DNA of 64,000 bases from an uncultured Candidatus Neoarthromitus sp. (GCA_937890765.1 CALADQ010000019.1:44910-108909), one strand, 5' to 3'; positions 27,519-37,089 are shown, numbered from the stretch's first letter. Numbers and translations: made by a program. Notes: a model not told the origin generated them from the sequence alone.

Positions 27519-27602
27519 GTAATTGTAATTTTTTTTAAATTTTTATTTCATTTTTGTTACATAATCATGTTTATTAAAATTTTAGGAGGGATTTATCCAT
27601 TT

Positions 27603-29138
27603 ATGAAAAAAGTTTTTACAAAATTGCTTGTGTTGTCCGCCTTGTGTTTCACTAGCTTAAACTATTTAAGCTTCAAAGAAAACGCATACTCAATAATCTC
27701 GAATGAATTTCAAAATTCATTTGAACAACTAAGCAAACCTAATTTAAAATTTTCGGTTAGTGAAGGAACGATTGTCGCACAAATTATTTTAAATGAAGAT
27801 TATAATTTCGTTGATGGAAAAACTTCTGATGAAACAATTGAGCTTGTAGTAAAAGATGGCGTTGTCGAATTTAAAAATTTAAAACCTAATACAAAATATA
27901 CTAACGTGAACGTTGCACTTAAAAATGAAGCAAATAAATTATTCACATTTAAATTAAACGAATTCACAACTCCAGATTCCGATTTCATTGGATATTCAAC
28001 CATAGATTTAAATTCCGGATACGTTAAAATAAATTTTCCACAACATCTCCCAGTTCATAATGTATCAAACATTTCAATTTCAGATTCTTCTCTAGATGTT
28101 GTGATGGAAAACAATAATGTTAAAATTGAAAATCTTGAGAACGAAAAATTTTATTCTGATTTGAGTTTAAAGATATCAGACAATTCTAACAATTCGTTTT
28201 CAACAATCATAGAGCCATTTAAAGCGATAGAAAACAAAAATTCTTATTTGAATGTTAAAGTTTATTATGAAGATTCAAAATTTTTTGGAGTAATTCAGCT
28301 TCCTAAGGAAATAATTCCAAAGAAAGTTGAAATATCAGATAAAAATTTAAACGCATCAATTCAAGGCAAAGATACAATTTTAATTTCAGGATTATCTCAA
28401 AAGACAGATTACAAAAATTTAAAATTGAACATCATTGATTCTTCAAATGAAGAACACCAATTTTTTATAAATAAATTTTCAACCACAAACAAAAATTTTA
28501 ATTACGCCGATATAAAATTATCAAAATCAAATTCATCATTAATTGGAAAAATTATTCTTCCTGAAAAAATTAAAATAAATGACGCAAAATTTTCAGATAA
28601 TTCAATAGAATTTTCAATTAAAAACAATAACTTGATAGTTTTGAATTTGCGTGAAAATACTTTTTACGAAAATTTAAAATTAATTGTTCAAGATGACACA
28701 AACAAATTATACAATTTTGTAATAAACGATTTTTCAACTTACTCAACCAACATAAACATGCACAAACTTTCATCTTACGTTAAAAATGCTTACAAAAAAG
28801 CTTTCGATAGAGAGCATCTTGATGAAGAAGGTTTTAACTTTTGGATAAAAAAATTATCTACATTCAAATCAACTGCAAGAGACTTTATTTTAAATATTCT
28901 CGATTCAAATGAATTTTTAGAAATAGCAAAATCACCTCATGATAAAATAACAAGAATATACGGTACTATGTTCAAAAGAAATCCTGATGCAGAAGGATTG
29001 AAATTTTGGATGACAAAATACGATGAATTTTTATCAAGAAACAACGATGAAAAATCTTCAGTTTTGGAAGTCGTTAAAGAGATGAGCAACAGCAAAGAAT
29101 TCCAAAAATTGATTTCAGATATTGGAATAAAATACTAA
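27603..29138 (+). CDS. Exported protein: four beta-rich repeats plus C-terminal DUF4214
   Basis: This exported protein of 511 residues has a signal peptide (MKKVFTKLLVLSALCFTSL). It is followed by four repeats of about 85 residues that share the pattern G-(x)-(V/I)-x-I-x-LP ... (V/I)-x-N-L-x-x-x-x-x-Y-x-N-L-x-L-x-x-x-D ... F-x-I-x-x-F-(S/T)-T. The C terminus (about 388-511) is a DUF4214 module with two half-units: AYKKAFDREHLDEEGFNFW and IYGTMFKRNPDAEGLKFWM. The same two module types end the GH2 protein at 29262-33002. No LPXTG or membrane anchor is present. The ATG at 27603 is used; AGGAGGG lies 12 bases upstream, slightly far. The function is unknown; a surface or matrix role is inferred. 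Confidence 0.8.
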   Translation: MKKVFTKLLVLSALCFTSLNYLSFKENAYSIISNEFQNSFEQLSKPNLKFSVSEGTIVAQIILNEDYNFVDGKTSDETIELVVKDGVVEFKNLKPNTKYTNVNVALKNEANKLFTFKLNEFTTPDSDFIGYSTIDLNSGYVKINFPQHLPVHNVSNISISDSSLDVVMENNNVKIENLENEKFYSDLSLKISDNSNNSFSTIIEPFKAIENKNSYLNVKVYYEDSKFFGVIQLPKEIIPKKVEISDKNLNASIQGKDTILISGLSQKTDYKNLKLNIIDSSNEEHQFFINKFSTTNKNFNYADIKLSKSNSSLIGKIILPEKIKINDAKFSDNSIEFSIKNNNLIVLNLRENTFYENLKLIVQDDTNKLYNFVINDFSTYSTNINMHKLSSYVKNAYKKAFDREHLDEEGFNFWIKKLSTFKSTARDFILNILDSNEFLEIAKSPHDKITRIYGTMFKRNPDAEGLKFWMTKYDEFLSRNNDEKSSVLEVVKEMSNSKEFQKLISDIGIKY

Positions 29139-29164
29139 AACGATTTTAAAAATTACAAAAACAA

Positions 29165-29188
29165 AAAGGCACTTGCATAAGTGCCTTT
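29165..29188. terminator. Terminator of the DUF4214 repeat protein gene
   Basis: A perfect 10-bp stem AAAGGCACTT/AAGTGCCTTT with a 4-base loop. T-rich tracts lie on both sides, so it may work in both directions. Confidence 0.8.
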
Positions 29189-29211
29189 AAATTATTTTCA
29201 TGTAAAAATTT

Positions 29212-29250
29212 TTTCCAAAAAAATAAGAGACAATCCGAAGATTATCTCTT
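29212..29250 (-). terminator. Terminator of the GH2 gene
   Basis: Arms 29225-29235 and 29240-29250 (one mismatch, CGAA-type loop) are followed by ATTTTTTTGG on the minus strand. Confidence 0.8.
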
Positions 29251-29261
29251 TATAAAAACAA

Positions 29262-32200
29262 TTACCATTTAACATTTATTTTATTTGCAAGTTCCTTTAA
29301 CTCATTTTCATTTACCATTCTGTCTGCTATAGATTTTAGCGTTGACATTTCATCTCCGTAAACTGAAAGAAGTTTCCTGTACTCTTTTACCCAAAAATCT
29401 TTTCCTTGTACATCTGACTCTCTTCCCACTATTCCATTATACAACGCTTCTACTTTCGATTCTGTAGTCTTGTATGTTTCTATAAATTCTTTCTCAATCA
29501 ACATGTTCATTAAAAATTCTCTCAATAATGTTCTCTTTGATTCCAAATTTTTTAAATGAAAATGATATCCCTTTTCGTCCCCATGTCTATTAAACACAAC
29601 GTTATAAACATTGCTCAAATATTTATCTACATCATTTACATTTTCAATTTCAAAATCTTTAATTAATAATTCTCCTCTTCTTCCATTTTTATCAACGTAA
29701 TCAATTTTTAATTCAACATATTTCTTTCCTGGCACTAATCCTTCAATTTTTATTTTTCCTTCTCCAAAACTTAATTTAACATTTGAAAATTCTTCTTTAT
29801 CTTGCGTTACAATTTTTCCATCCTTATCTTTGTATTTCAAATATCCAACCAATGGAATACTATTTTCATCATAATTAAATCCTTTTGGCAAACTAACATT
29901 CATTCCGTAATCAACTTTTGTTGTATTTGTAGAATTTGAAACGACACTTGTTGAAGATTTAACTCCAGAACTTCCTTGAGAATAATTAGGAGTTGAACCT
30001 CCGCCACTAATTATTCCAGTAAAACTTGATATCAAAACTCCTTCTATCTTGTCGCTCAATTTTATTTCTTTATCTTCACCTGGCACACGAGAAACATAAC
30101 TAACTAGAAAATCATATTTTTCTCCACTGCTCAAATTATTTATTGTTTCTACAAAAGAACCATTATGAATTTTTTCAATACGTTGAGGCTCACTCCAAAT
30201 TTGTTCATTTGATTTTTTGTATTGAACATATCCTTTTGTAAAATCTAATAATTTTATGTCGTTAAAAGTTGAATTTATTTCTAACATTGCTTGTCCATTA
30301 ATTTGCGATTTAACATTTACCAAATCTAAATTAATTTTTTTGTCCTTCACTTCATCAGTTTTTATTTTTATTGATTGAGGAGCAATTCCATCTCCAGAAA
30401 CCGTTAAAACCATATCACCTGCTTCTTCAGTTGATTGAAGTATAACAAGAGCTTTTCCATGGAAAGCACTTCTTTCACCATATTTATCATTCAACGGCTT
30501 ATACTTATCATTATCACTTGCATTTCCGTTATCTAAACCAACTATTTTTCCATTTCCCTCAAGTTTATATGTTAATCTGTTGCTTCTACCATAAGCAATA
30601 TTTCCATCATTATCAACTAAATCAATGGTAACATAAGCAAGATCATCTCCATCAGCCTTAATAGAATTTTTATCTGAACTCAACCTAACTGTTGAAGGAT
30701 TTTTATAAGTTTTGATTGAACTTCTTCCTTGAGTATTTGTCAACAAATTTCCTTGTTTATCATAAGCCTTCGCGCTAATCTCACCTTCTTCAAATGGAAC
30801 TATGAAAGTTGGATAAAAAGGATCATCTACTCCACCTACTTGTCCATTTTTCCCAAAAGTGTAATATTTATATCCACCACCATTTGAAACTTGTTCAGTT
30901 GCAGTTTGACTTCCAATTAATCTTCCATTTAAATATAACTCAACTCTATACGCATCTGTAAACACATCAACTTCAACGAATTCTTTAGAATTTTTTTCAC
31001 TGATTGCTTCAGTAGAATTTTTCATTTGTGTTTCATCTTTTTTATTTTCATCAACAGAGTTTATTTCAGAAACTCCATTCTCTTCTTCTGATTGATTTTG
31101 TTCATTAATTTTATTTTCATTTGATTGATTTTCACTATTTGAATCATTTTGTTTTTCTTTTGTTACAAATGGAATATCTTCTCTATTCCAAGTTGGCAAA
31201 ATATGCAAAGTATTAACATCATCATTCCAAAAACTTTGATACAAATAATATATATCTTTAGGGAATCCCGATGTATCAACTATTCCAAAATAACTTGATT
31301 TTGGTTTAGCTCCTTTATTAGAAGCACTTCCAGCATCAGTTTTATTCCAAGGAGTTGGCTCACCTATATAATCAAATCCTGTCCAAATAAATTCACCAGC
31401 ATTGTAATCATTTTTAATTGTATATCTCCACGCATCACTCGCAGAATGTCCCCAAGGAACTTTATTAAATTTGTTATCAAACTCATTTAATTGAAGATCA
31501 TTTTCATTTTTTCCTTCTGTTCTAGATTTATAATATCCTCTACTATGAACAGCACTACTTGTTTCTGAACCATACAATGTCCAATTAGGTTTTTTGTTTT
31601 TTAAATTATTAAATTGTTTTTCTGTTGCGTAATTAAATCCAACGATTCCACCATTTTGAGTTATAACATCATTTATTCTGCTAGCAATAACTGGATGAGA
31701 TTCACTTGTGCTTGAATCTGTTAATTCTTTACTTTTATTATCACCAATTGTAACTGGCCTTGTTTTGTCTTCATCTCTAATCCAATTAATAATATTAGTA
31801 GCAACGTTTACATAACTATCAGCAGTAACCCCTTTATCTAAACCTTCCAAAACTTCATTTCCAATTGACCACATAATAATAGAAGGATGGTTTATAGAAT
31901 TTTTAACCATATTTCTTGATTCAAATTCTCCCCAAGTCATTCCACTTTTTCCATTTATTATTCTATTTTCATTTGAAATCGTAGCATTAAAATACTTTGA
32001 AAAATCATTTGCATTTCCATTTTTAGAAACCAGCCATGTGTCAAAAGCTTCATTTATAACAAGCAATCCCAATTTATCGCAAATTTCTAACAACATTTTG
32101 CTTGCAGGATTGTGAGTAACACGTATAGCATTAACTCCCATCTCTTTCATTATTTCCATTTGTCTTTCCACAGCTCTATAATGAGAAGCACTTCCCAAAG

Positions 32201-33002
32201 CTCCTTGATCGTGGTGCATACTTACACCTTTTAATTTCATTTTCTTTCCGTTCAAAGAAAATCCACTGTCTTTATCAAAATCAAAATATCTGAATCCAAA
32301 AGTCGTGTAATATGTATCAACAATTTCACCATCAACTATTACGTCACTCTTAACTCTGTACAAATTAGGGGAATCAGTTGACCAAAGTTTAGGATTACTA
32401 ACAACTAAATTTTGTTCAAAATCTAAATTTCCATTTGGGGAAATTTTTTTAGACAACTCTACAACTTCACTTACTTCATTATCATTTGAATCTAAAACAA
32501 CAGATTTAAGTTTTACATCTTTTAATTCTGATTTATTATTTTCAATATTTGTTTTCACAACAACATCTGTCTTTCCATTTTGTTGTGATTTTAAATTTGG
32601 AGTATTTACAACAGTTCCTAAATGGGCTACGTGAATTTTATTCGTAATGTTTAAAGTAACATCTCTATAAATTCCACTTCCTGAGTACCATCTACTGGTT
32701 GGTATAATATTCTTTACTTTAACAGCTATAACGTTTTCAGTTTTTCCGTCAACAAAAAGTTCATTTGTTATATCAAATGCAAAAGCACTGTAACCATAAT
32801 TATGTTCACCTAATAATTTTCCATTAACATAAACTTCTGCATTCATATAAACGCCGTCGAAATTAAGAACAAATTTTTTGTCTTTTAACTCTTTAGGTAT
32901 AACAAAATTTTTTCTGTACCAAGCAGTTCCTCCTAATAAAAAACCACTTTCGGCCTCTCCCTGTGTTGTGAAATCGCCTTCTATACTCCAATCATGTGGC
33001 AA
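29262..33002 (-). pseudogene. Secreted GH2 beta-galactosidase-like enzyme, main part after a frameshift
   Basis: This is a large glycoside hydrolase family 2 protein of about 1246 codons. It shows: a GH2 sugar-binding domain (PHDWSIEGDFTTQGEAESGF..., WYRKNF); an Ig-like domain; a TIM barrel with VSMHHDQGALGSA, acid/base Glu in MWSIGNEVLEG (near 382) and likely nucleophile Glu in LYGSETSSA (near 480); a DUF4982-type domain (VDVFTDAYRVELYLNGRLIGSQ) interrupted by an Asn/Glu/Ser-rich insert of about 65 residues; and a Big-like domain. At the end are one beta-rich repeat and a DUF4214 module (about 1125-1246). It lacks its own signal peptide and start. The upstream fragment at 33005-33244 supplies both, one frame away. 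Confidence 0.85.
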
Positions 33003-33004
33003 AT

Positions 33005-33244
33005 CTAATAATCGTCCAGGCTAACATCAAAATTTGGATATTGAACTCCATTAATATCACCTTTAAAAAATCTCCAATCGTCATTGAAAAGTATAGAACG
33101 TTTTCCTTCTTCAATAATTTGAACGCCATTTGATAAAACTTCAGATTGAACTGCTAAAATATTTTGAGGTTGAACGAAATTTACAACTCCAAAACTAGTA
33201 ATAATAGCTAAGGTACATAATTTTTTCAAAAACTTTTTCCGCAC
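33005..33244 (-). pseudogene. N-terminal fragment of the secreted GH2 enzyme (signal peptide part)
   Basis: This short frame of 79 codons encodes a signal peptide (MRKKFLKKLCTLAIITSFGVVNFVQPQNILAV), then the GH2 start KRSILFNDDWRFFKGDINGVQYPNFDVSLDDY, and stops at a TAG. GH2 proteins continue here with LDLPHDWSIEG, which is exactly where the next frame takes over. Adding one T to TATTAG would fuse the two into an uninterrupted, correctly spaced domain. This is therefore a single-base frameshift, either a real disruption or a sequencing error. Confidence 0.85.
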
Positions 33245-33305
33245 CCTAACACTTCCCCCTTAAAAAATAATTTTTACATGATAGATTATCTTTAACGTAA
33301 TTTAG

Positions 33306-33340
33306 ACTTGCCCTTTGTAAACGATTTATAAAGGGCAAGT
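33306..33340. promoter_or_regulatory. 16-bp stem hairpin at the GH2 transcription start
   Basis: Arms 33306-33321 and 33325-33340 pair over 16 positions (11 perfect outer pairs, one G-U) around a CGA loop. The predicted start of the GH2 promoter falls in the right arm, so the element may be an operator or a protective 5' hairpin. It lacks a T tract in the gene direction. Confidence 0.6.
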
Positions 33341-33342
33341 AT

Positions 33343-33371
33343 ATTATATTTTTTTTAATTATTCATGTCAA
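33343..33371 (-). promoter_or_regulatory. Perfect consensus sigma-A promoter for the GH2 gene
   Basis: TTGACA (33366-33371), a 17-base spacer and TATAAT (33343-33348), on the minus strand. It lies 100 bases upstream of the signal-peptide ATG. Confidence 0.85.
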
Positions 33372-33424
33372 TAAATTTGAAATAATTAAATAACACAAAA
33401 TATTTTAAAATATCAATCTCACAA

Positions 33425-34402
33425 TTATTTTTCTCCAGGATATTTCATTCCCCATTGATTTCTTATTTCTGTCATCATTTCCATAACATCTCGAGTGTAA
33501 TTTATGTACATTAGATTTTCGTTTTTATAAACGCTCTCTTCCATATTTTTAATTTCATAAAACAAAGCGTCGTTAGTGTCGCCATCTTTAATAATTTCTT
33601 TTTTGCCGTCTAAAGTGTAAGTTATAATTGCTTCACTTCCTCTTGGATATTCAAAAAATTCCACGTACGCATTTTCAAATGAAACTGTTGCTCTTTTAGG
33701 TTGCTTTGCTCTAAAAGACAATGTGATTGTTGCCATCTCGTCTTCTGAATTTTTCAAAAGTATTCCTGATTGATCATCAACACCCGTTGAAGAAAATTTT
33801 ACTTGAGATAAAATTTGATTTGGTTTTGAAGACATGAACCATCTTGCAAAAGAAAGAGCATAAACTCCAATATCCAACATCGCACCGCCTGCTAAGTTAG
33901 GATTAAAAAATCTATTACGCTCATCGAACTCTTTGTAAGAACCAAAATTAATTTGCATTATTTTCAATTTTCCAAGTTTGCCACTAGAAATTATTTGATT
34001 CATTTTTCTGTAAATGGGCATGTGAAAAATAGTCATGGCTTCTGCCAAAATCACATTATTTTTTTTCGCCAAATCCAAAGCCTCATTTAATTCATTTGCG
34101 TTTAAAGTTATTGCCTTTTCACAAAGCACATGTTTCTTTGAAGAAATTGCTTTTTTCAAATATTCAATGTGAGTATTGTGAGGAGTAGCAACATATATAA
34201 TGTCAACATTTTTATCTTCAAAAATATCATTGACATTTTCATAAACTTTTTCAATTTGAAAATCTCGTGCAAATTTAATCGCATTATTAAAAGTTCTGTT
34301 TGCAACTGAATAAATTTTTCTTCCATTACTTCTCATTGCCTGTGCAAATTCGTTTGAAATTATTCCGCAACCTAAGATTCCCCAATTATATTTTTTAAAC
34401 AA
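33425..34402 (-). CDS. Gfo/Idh/MocA family NAD(P)-dependent oxidoreductase
   Basis: This 325-residue dehydrogenase has a Rossmann start WGILGCGIISNEFAQAM, the loop DIIYVATPHNTHIEYLKKAISSKKHVLCEKAITLN with the catalytic Lys of the EK(P/A) motif, and the C-terminal domain with GGAMLDIGVYALSFARWF. Family members oxidise or epimerise sugars, inositols and dihydrodiols. The substrate cannot be told, but the location beside a GH2 enzyme suggests a sugar derivative. The TTG at 34402 is preferred, with GGAGG 8 bases upstream. Confidence 0.88.
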   Translation of the reverse strand: MFKKYNWGILGCGIISNEFAQAMRSNGRKIYSVANRTFNNAIKFARDFQIEKVYENVNDIFEDKNVDIIYVATPHNTHIEYLKKAISSKKHVLCEKAITLNANELNEALDLAKKNNVILAEAMTIFHMPIYRKMNQIISSGKLGKLKIMQINFGSYKEFDERNRFFNPNLAGGAMLDIGVYALSFARWFMSSKPNQILSQVKFSSTGVDDQSGILLKNSEDEMATITLSFRAKQPKRATVSFENAYVEFFEYPRGSEAIITYTLDGKKEIIKDGDTNDALFYEIKNMEESVYKNENLMYINYTRDVMEMMTEIRNQWGMKYPGEK

Positions 34403-34469
34403 GAATATTACCTCCAAACATTTATAAATTTATTGAAATTCTATCACAAAAAAAATTTTTTTGTCATGT

Positions 34470-34511
34470 TCAAAAAACGAAAAAGGCGCTACGAAAAAAT
34501 TTCATAGCACC
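34470..34511 (-). terminator. Terminator of the PI-PLC-like gene
   Basis: A 12-bp stem with G-U pairs (arms about 34485-34496 and 34500-34511) is followed on the minus strand by TTTTTCGTTTTTTG. Confidence 0.75.
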
Positions 34512-34521
34512 AAAAAATTTT

Positions 34522-35688
34522 TTATCCCTTTCTATAAGTGAATCCCCATCCGTCCGTATTAGTTGAACCTCCACTATTTCCTGAAGAACCACTTCCTGAT
34601 GAGCTTCCTCCTATTGAAATATTTCCACCAGACCCTTGAGAATTTATTCCATTTTTACGGAAATTCATTTCTATAATTTCTTCAATAAGTCCTTCACCTG
34701 GAAAATCTGCAACCACAATTCCAACAAAATTTAATTCTTTATCCAAAATGTAATTGTAAGTTAACGTATTAATTCCTTCAAAAGCTATTGTAGCAAAAAC
34801 TCCAAAACGATTGACTCTTGGAAAATCTTCATAATAATTGCTAAAACCTGGCTCTGTTAATCCTGTTGAAAGTCTTGCCGCGTCAGTTCCTGAACTAACG
34901 TGTCCACTTGCTACAAAATACGGAAAAGAACCTCCGCCACCAGTTAAATAATTTACATATCGTAAGTTTTTGTTACGGCTATTATTAGTTTTGCTTAAAT
35001 GATTTTTTACTTTTTCCCATTTAGAATATAAATCCCAATTTGTATTCAAATGATTATCATCTTGAATACTTGAACTTTGAGTGTAAGGTATTGCTTTCCA
35101 TCTATTCCCATCGTAATCAGCTATAAGAATTATTTTTCCACGAACTTCACCTAAAGTTGGATTTATATTTTTAGAAGCATCATAAATATACTTTGATAAA
35201 CCAGCATTTTCAATTGTTCTTTTTAAATGATGACCAAAATTTCCATTTCCACTGTTCTTCATAGAAATTTTAATTAAAACAGTTTCTTCTCTATTGCTAC
35301 TCAAAAAATCTTTAACTTCTTCTAAGACATCTATCAATGATGTATTTAAATCTATAATTCCATTTACAACTTTAAAATTAAAATCACCAACATGATTAAC
35401 TGATAAATCTAAAAATCTTATTCCAGATTTCAATTGAGTTTTTAAATTCATGCTTTGAGTCAAAGAAAAATCTGAATAATTTCCATAAGACATGGAGTTT
35501 CCCGTTCCCGGAATTGATAATTCATTTATAGTTAATGTATCTGGCAACCTTCCCATCCAATTTTGTTTATTTAAATTTACACTGCTATCATGAGAATAAG
35601 CTGTGTGCTTATGTGCGTTTGCTTTAATTGGAGTGAAGAACAAACCAAAACATAAAAATATTGATATAAATTTTAAAAAGTTTTTCAA
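34522..35688 (-). CDS. Secreted PI-PLC X-domain protein lacking catalytic residues
   Basis: This exported protein of 388 residues has a signal peptide (MKNFLKFISIFLCFGLFFTPIKANA). The domain at about 45-335 follows bacterial phosphatidylinositol-specific phospholipase C closely (compare Listeria PlcA): NELSIPGTGNSMSYG, LKTQLKSGIRFLDLSV, EVRGKIILIADYDG, VGIVVADFPGEG. Key residues are changed. The general base His of the GTH(D/N)S motif is G63, the Arg of DIR is S96, and the second His of (H/Y)HGP is N109. Asp94 and the late Asp of VADFP remain. A Gly/Ser-rich tail (about 352-380) leads to a final aromatic WGFTYRKG. The start is TTG after GAGGTGA. It is probably a binding protein or an altered enzyme. 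Confidence 0.82.
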   Translation of the reverse strand: MKNFLKFISIFLCFGLFFTPIKANAHKHTAYSHDSSVNLNKQNWMGRLPDTLTINELSIPGTGNSMSYGNYSDFSLTQSMNLKTQLKSGIRFLDLSVNHVGDFNFKVVNGIIDLNTSLIDVLEEVKDFLSSNREETVLIKISMKNSGNGNFGHHLKRTIENAGLSKYIYDASKNINPTLGEVRGKIILIADYDGNRWKAIPYTQSSSIQDDNHLNTNWDLYSKWEKVKNHLSKTNNSRNKNLRYVNYLTGGGGSFPYFVASGHVSSGTDAARLSTGLTEPGFSNYYEDFPRVNRFGVFATIAFEGINTLTYNYILDKELNFVGIVVADFPGEGLIEEIIEMNFRKNGINSQGSGGNISIGGSSSGSGSSGNSGGSTNTDGWGFTYRKG

Positions 35689-35745
35689 TTAATTCACCTC
35701 TTAATTTTTAAAAACATGTTTGTTTATCTAGTATTTAAATTTTTC

Positions 35746-35759
35746 GTTACATTTGTAAC
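35746..35759. promoter_or_regulatory. Palindrome GTTACA-TT-TGTAAC between divergent genes
   Basis: A perfect 14-bp palindrome about 60 bases upstream of the PI-PLC-like gene and 130 bases upstream of the divergent aminotransferase. It is a possible operator for one or both. Confidence 0.45.
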
Positions 35760-35889
35760 ATATTTTATCATTAATCAAACATTTTTTAAAATATTTTTGT
35801 AAAAAATTAAATTGTGAATTAATTTATTATGGATAATTAATTCTAATTATTTTATAATTCTTTATATTATTAAGATTGGATGTGATTAC

Positions 35890-37083
35890 TTGGTCGTATC
35901 AAATAGAATCAAAAATACTACGGTTTCTGCTATACGAAAATTAACACCTTATGCAAACGAAGCAAAAGCCAAAGGTATGAAGGTTTATCATATGAATATC
36001 GGGCAACCAGATTTGCCAACTCCAAAAGAGTATTTCGATTCTTTGAAAAAATACAACAAAAAAGTTTTGGGATATGAAAGTTCGGAAGGTTGCGATGAAC
36101 TTAGACAAAATTTTTCTGATTTTTTAAAAATACACGATATTGATTACGCAAAAGAGGAAATTTTAATTACGAATGGTGGAAGCGAAGCTTTGCTATTTAT
36201 ATTTTTGTCAATTTGCGATGAAGGCGATGAAATTATCGTGCCAGAACCTTACTATAGCAATTACAACACAATTGCTAATTCATGTGGAGTTGTGTTAGTT
36301 CCATTTAAAACAAAAATTGAAGATGGTTTTCACATAAAGGATAAAGATTTAATTTCAAAAGCGGTTACTAAAAAAACAAAAGCAATTTTGTATTCAAATC
36401 CTTCAAATCCAACTGGAGTTGTTTATTCATTGAAGGAATTGGAATTGCTCGCTGAGGTTGCACTTGAAAACGAATTATTTATAATTTCAGATGAGGTTTA
36501 TAGAGAATTGGTTTACGACAACATTCAATACAAATCTATTTTTTCAATTGAAAAAGTAAGAAATAATTTAATTTTAGTTGACAGTCTTTCAAAGAGATAT
36601 AGCGTTTGTGGTTCTCGAATTGGAATGGTTGCGTCAAAAAATTTTGAATTGATGAAAGAAATTTTAAAATTATGTCAATCACGTTTGAGCATTTCGTCAG
36701 TTGAACAATTTACAGCAATAAATTTATTGAAACTTCCTATTTCATATATTGAAGACGTTAAACGAAATTATGAAGAAAGACGAAATGAAATTTGTTCAAT
36801 TCTTAAAAAGATTGATGGAATTGAATTATATAAACCAGAAGGAGCGTTTTATTTAATTGTATCTTTGCCAATTGAAAATGCAGAAGAATTTTGCAAATGG
36901 CTTTTGACAAATTTTAATATAAATAATGAAACGGTTATGTTTGCACCTGCAGAAGGATTTTATTTTGATGGAGAAATTGGGAAATCACAAATCAGAATTT
37001 CTTATTGCATATCTATTGAAGATATAAGAAAAGCGATGAAAATTTTAGAAGAAGGCTTAAAATTATATAAAAGTTTAAATTAA
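35890..37083 (+). CDS. Class I pyridoxal phosphate aminotransferase (aspartate type)
   Basis: This fold-type I aminotransferase of 397 residues has the substrate motif NIGQPDLPTP, a Tyr in EPYYSNY, the block YSNPSNPTGVVYS, the PLP Asp/Tyr in ISDEVYREL, the Schiff-base Lys in VDSLSKRYSVCGSRIG, and the Arg of RISYCIS near the end. This is the aspartate/aromatic aminotransferase I-gamma subgroup common in Clostridia. The TTG start at 35890 has only a modest GGATGTGA site. It stands alone, divergent from the PI-PLC-like gene, with its own terminator. Confidence 0.9.
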   Translation: MVVSNRIKNTTVSAIRKLTPYANEAKAKGMKVYHMNIGQPDLPTPKEYFDSLKKYNKKVLGYESSEGCDELRQNFSDFLKIHDIDYAKEEILITNGGSEALLFIFLSICDEGDEIIVPEPYYSNYNTIANSCGVVLVPFKTKIEDGFHIKDKDLISKAVTKKTKAILYSNPSNPTGVVYSLKELELLAEVALENELFIISDEVYRELVYDNIQYKSIFSIEKVRNNLILVDSLSKRYSVCGSRIGMVASKNFELMKEILKLCQSRLSISSVEQFTAINLLKLPISYIEDVKRNYEERRNEICSILKKIDGIELYKPEGAFYLIVSLPIENAEEFCKWLLTNFNINNETVMFAPAEGFYFDGEIGKSQIRISYCISIEDIRKAMKILEEGLKLYKSLN

Positions 37084-37089
37084 ATGAAC

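Noticed and set aside
33000..33020. Programmed ribosomal frameshift in the GH2 gene
   Set aside because: No slippery heptamer or suitable downstream structure is visible at the TAG. GH2 enzymes are not known for this, so a plain one-base change is simpler.
33306..33360. Rightward terminator formed by the 16-bp hairpin plus the following T tract
   Set aside because: The T tract starts about 9 bases after the stem, contains the -10 of the GH2 promoter, and no rightward gene ends there.
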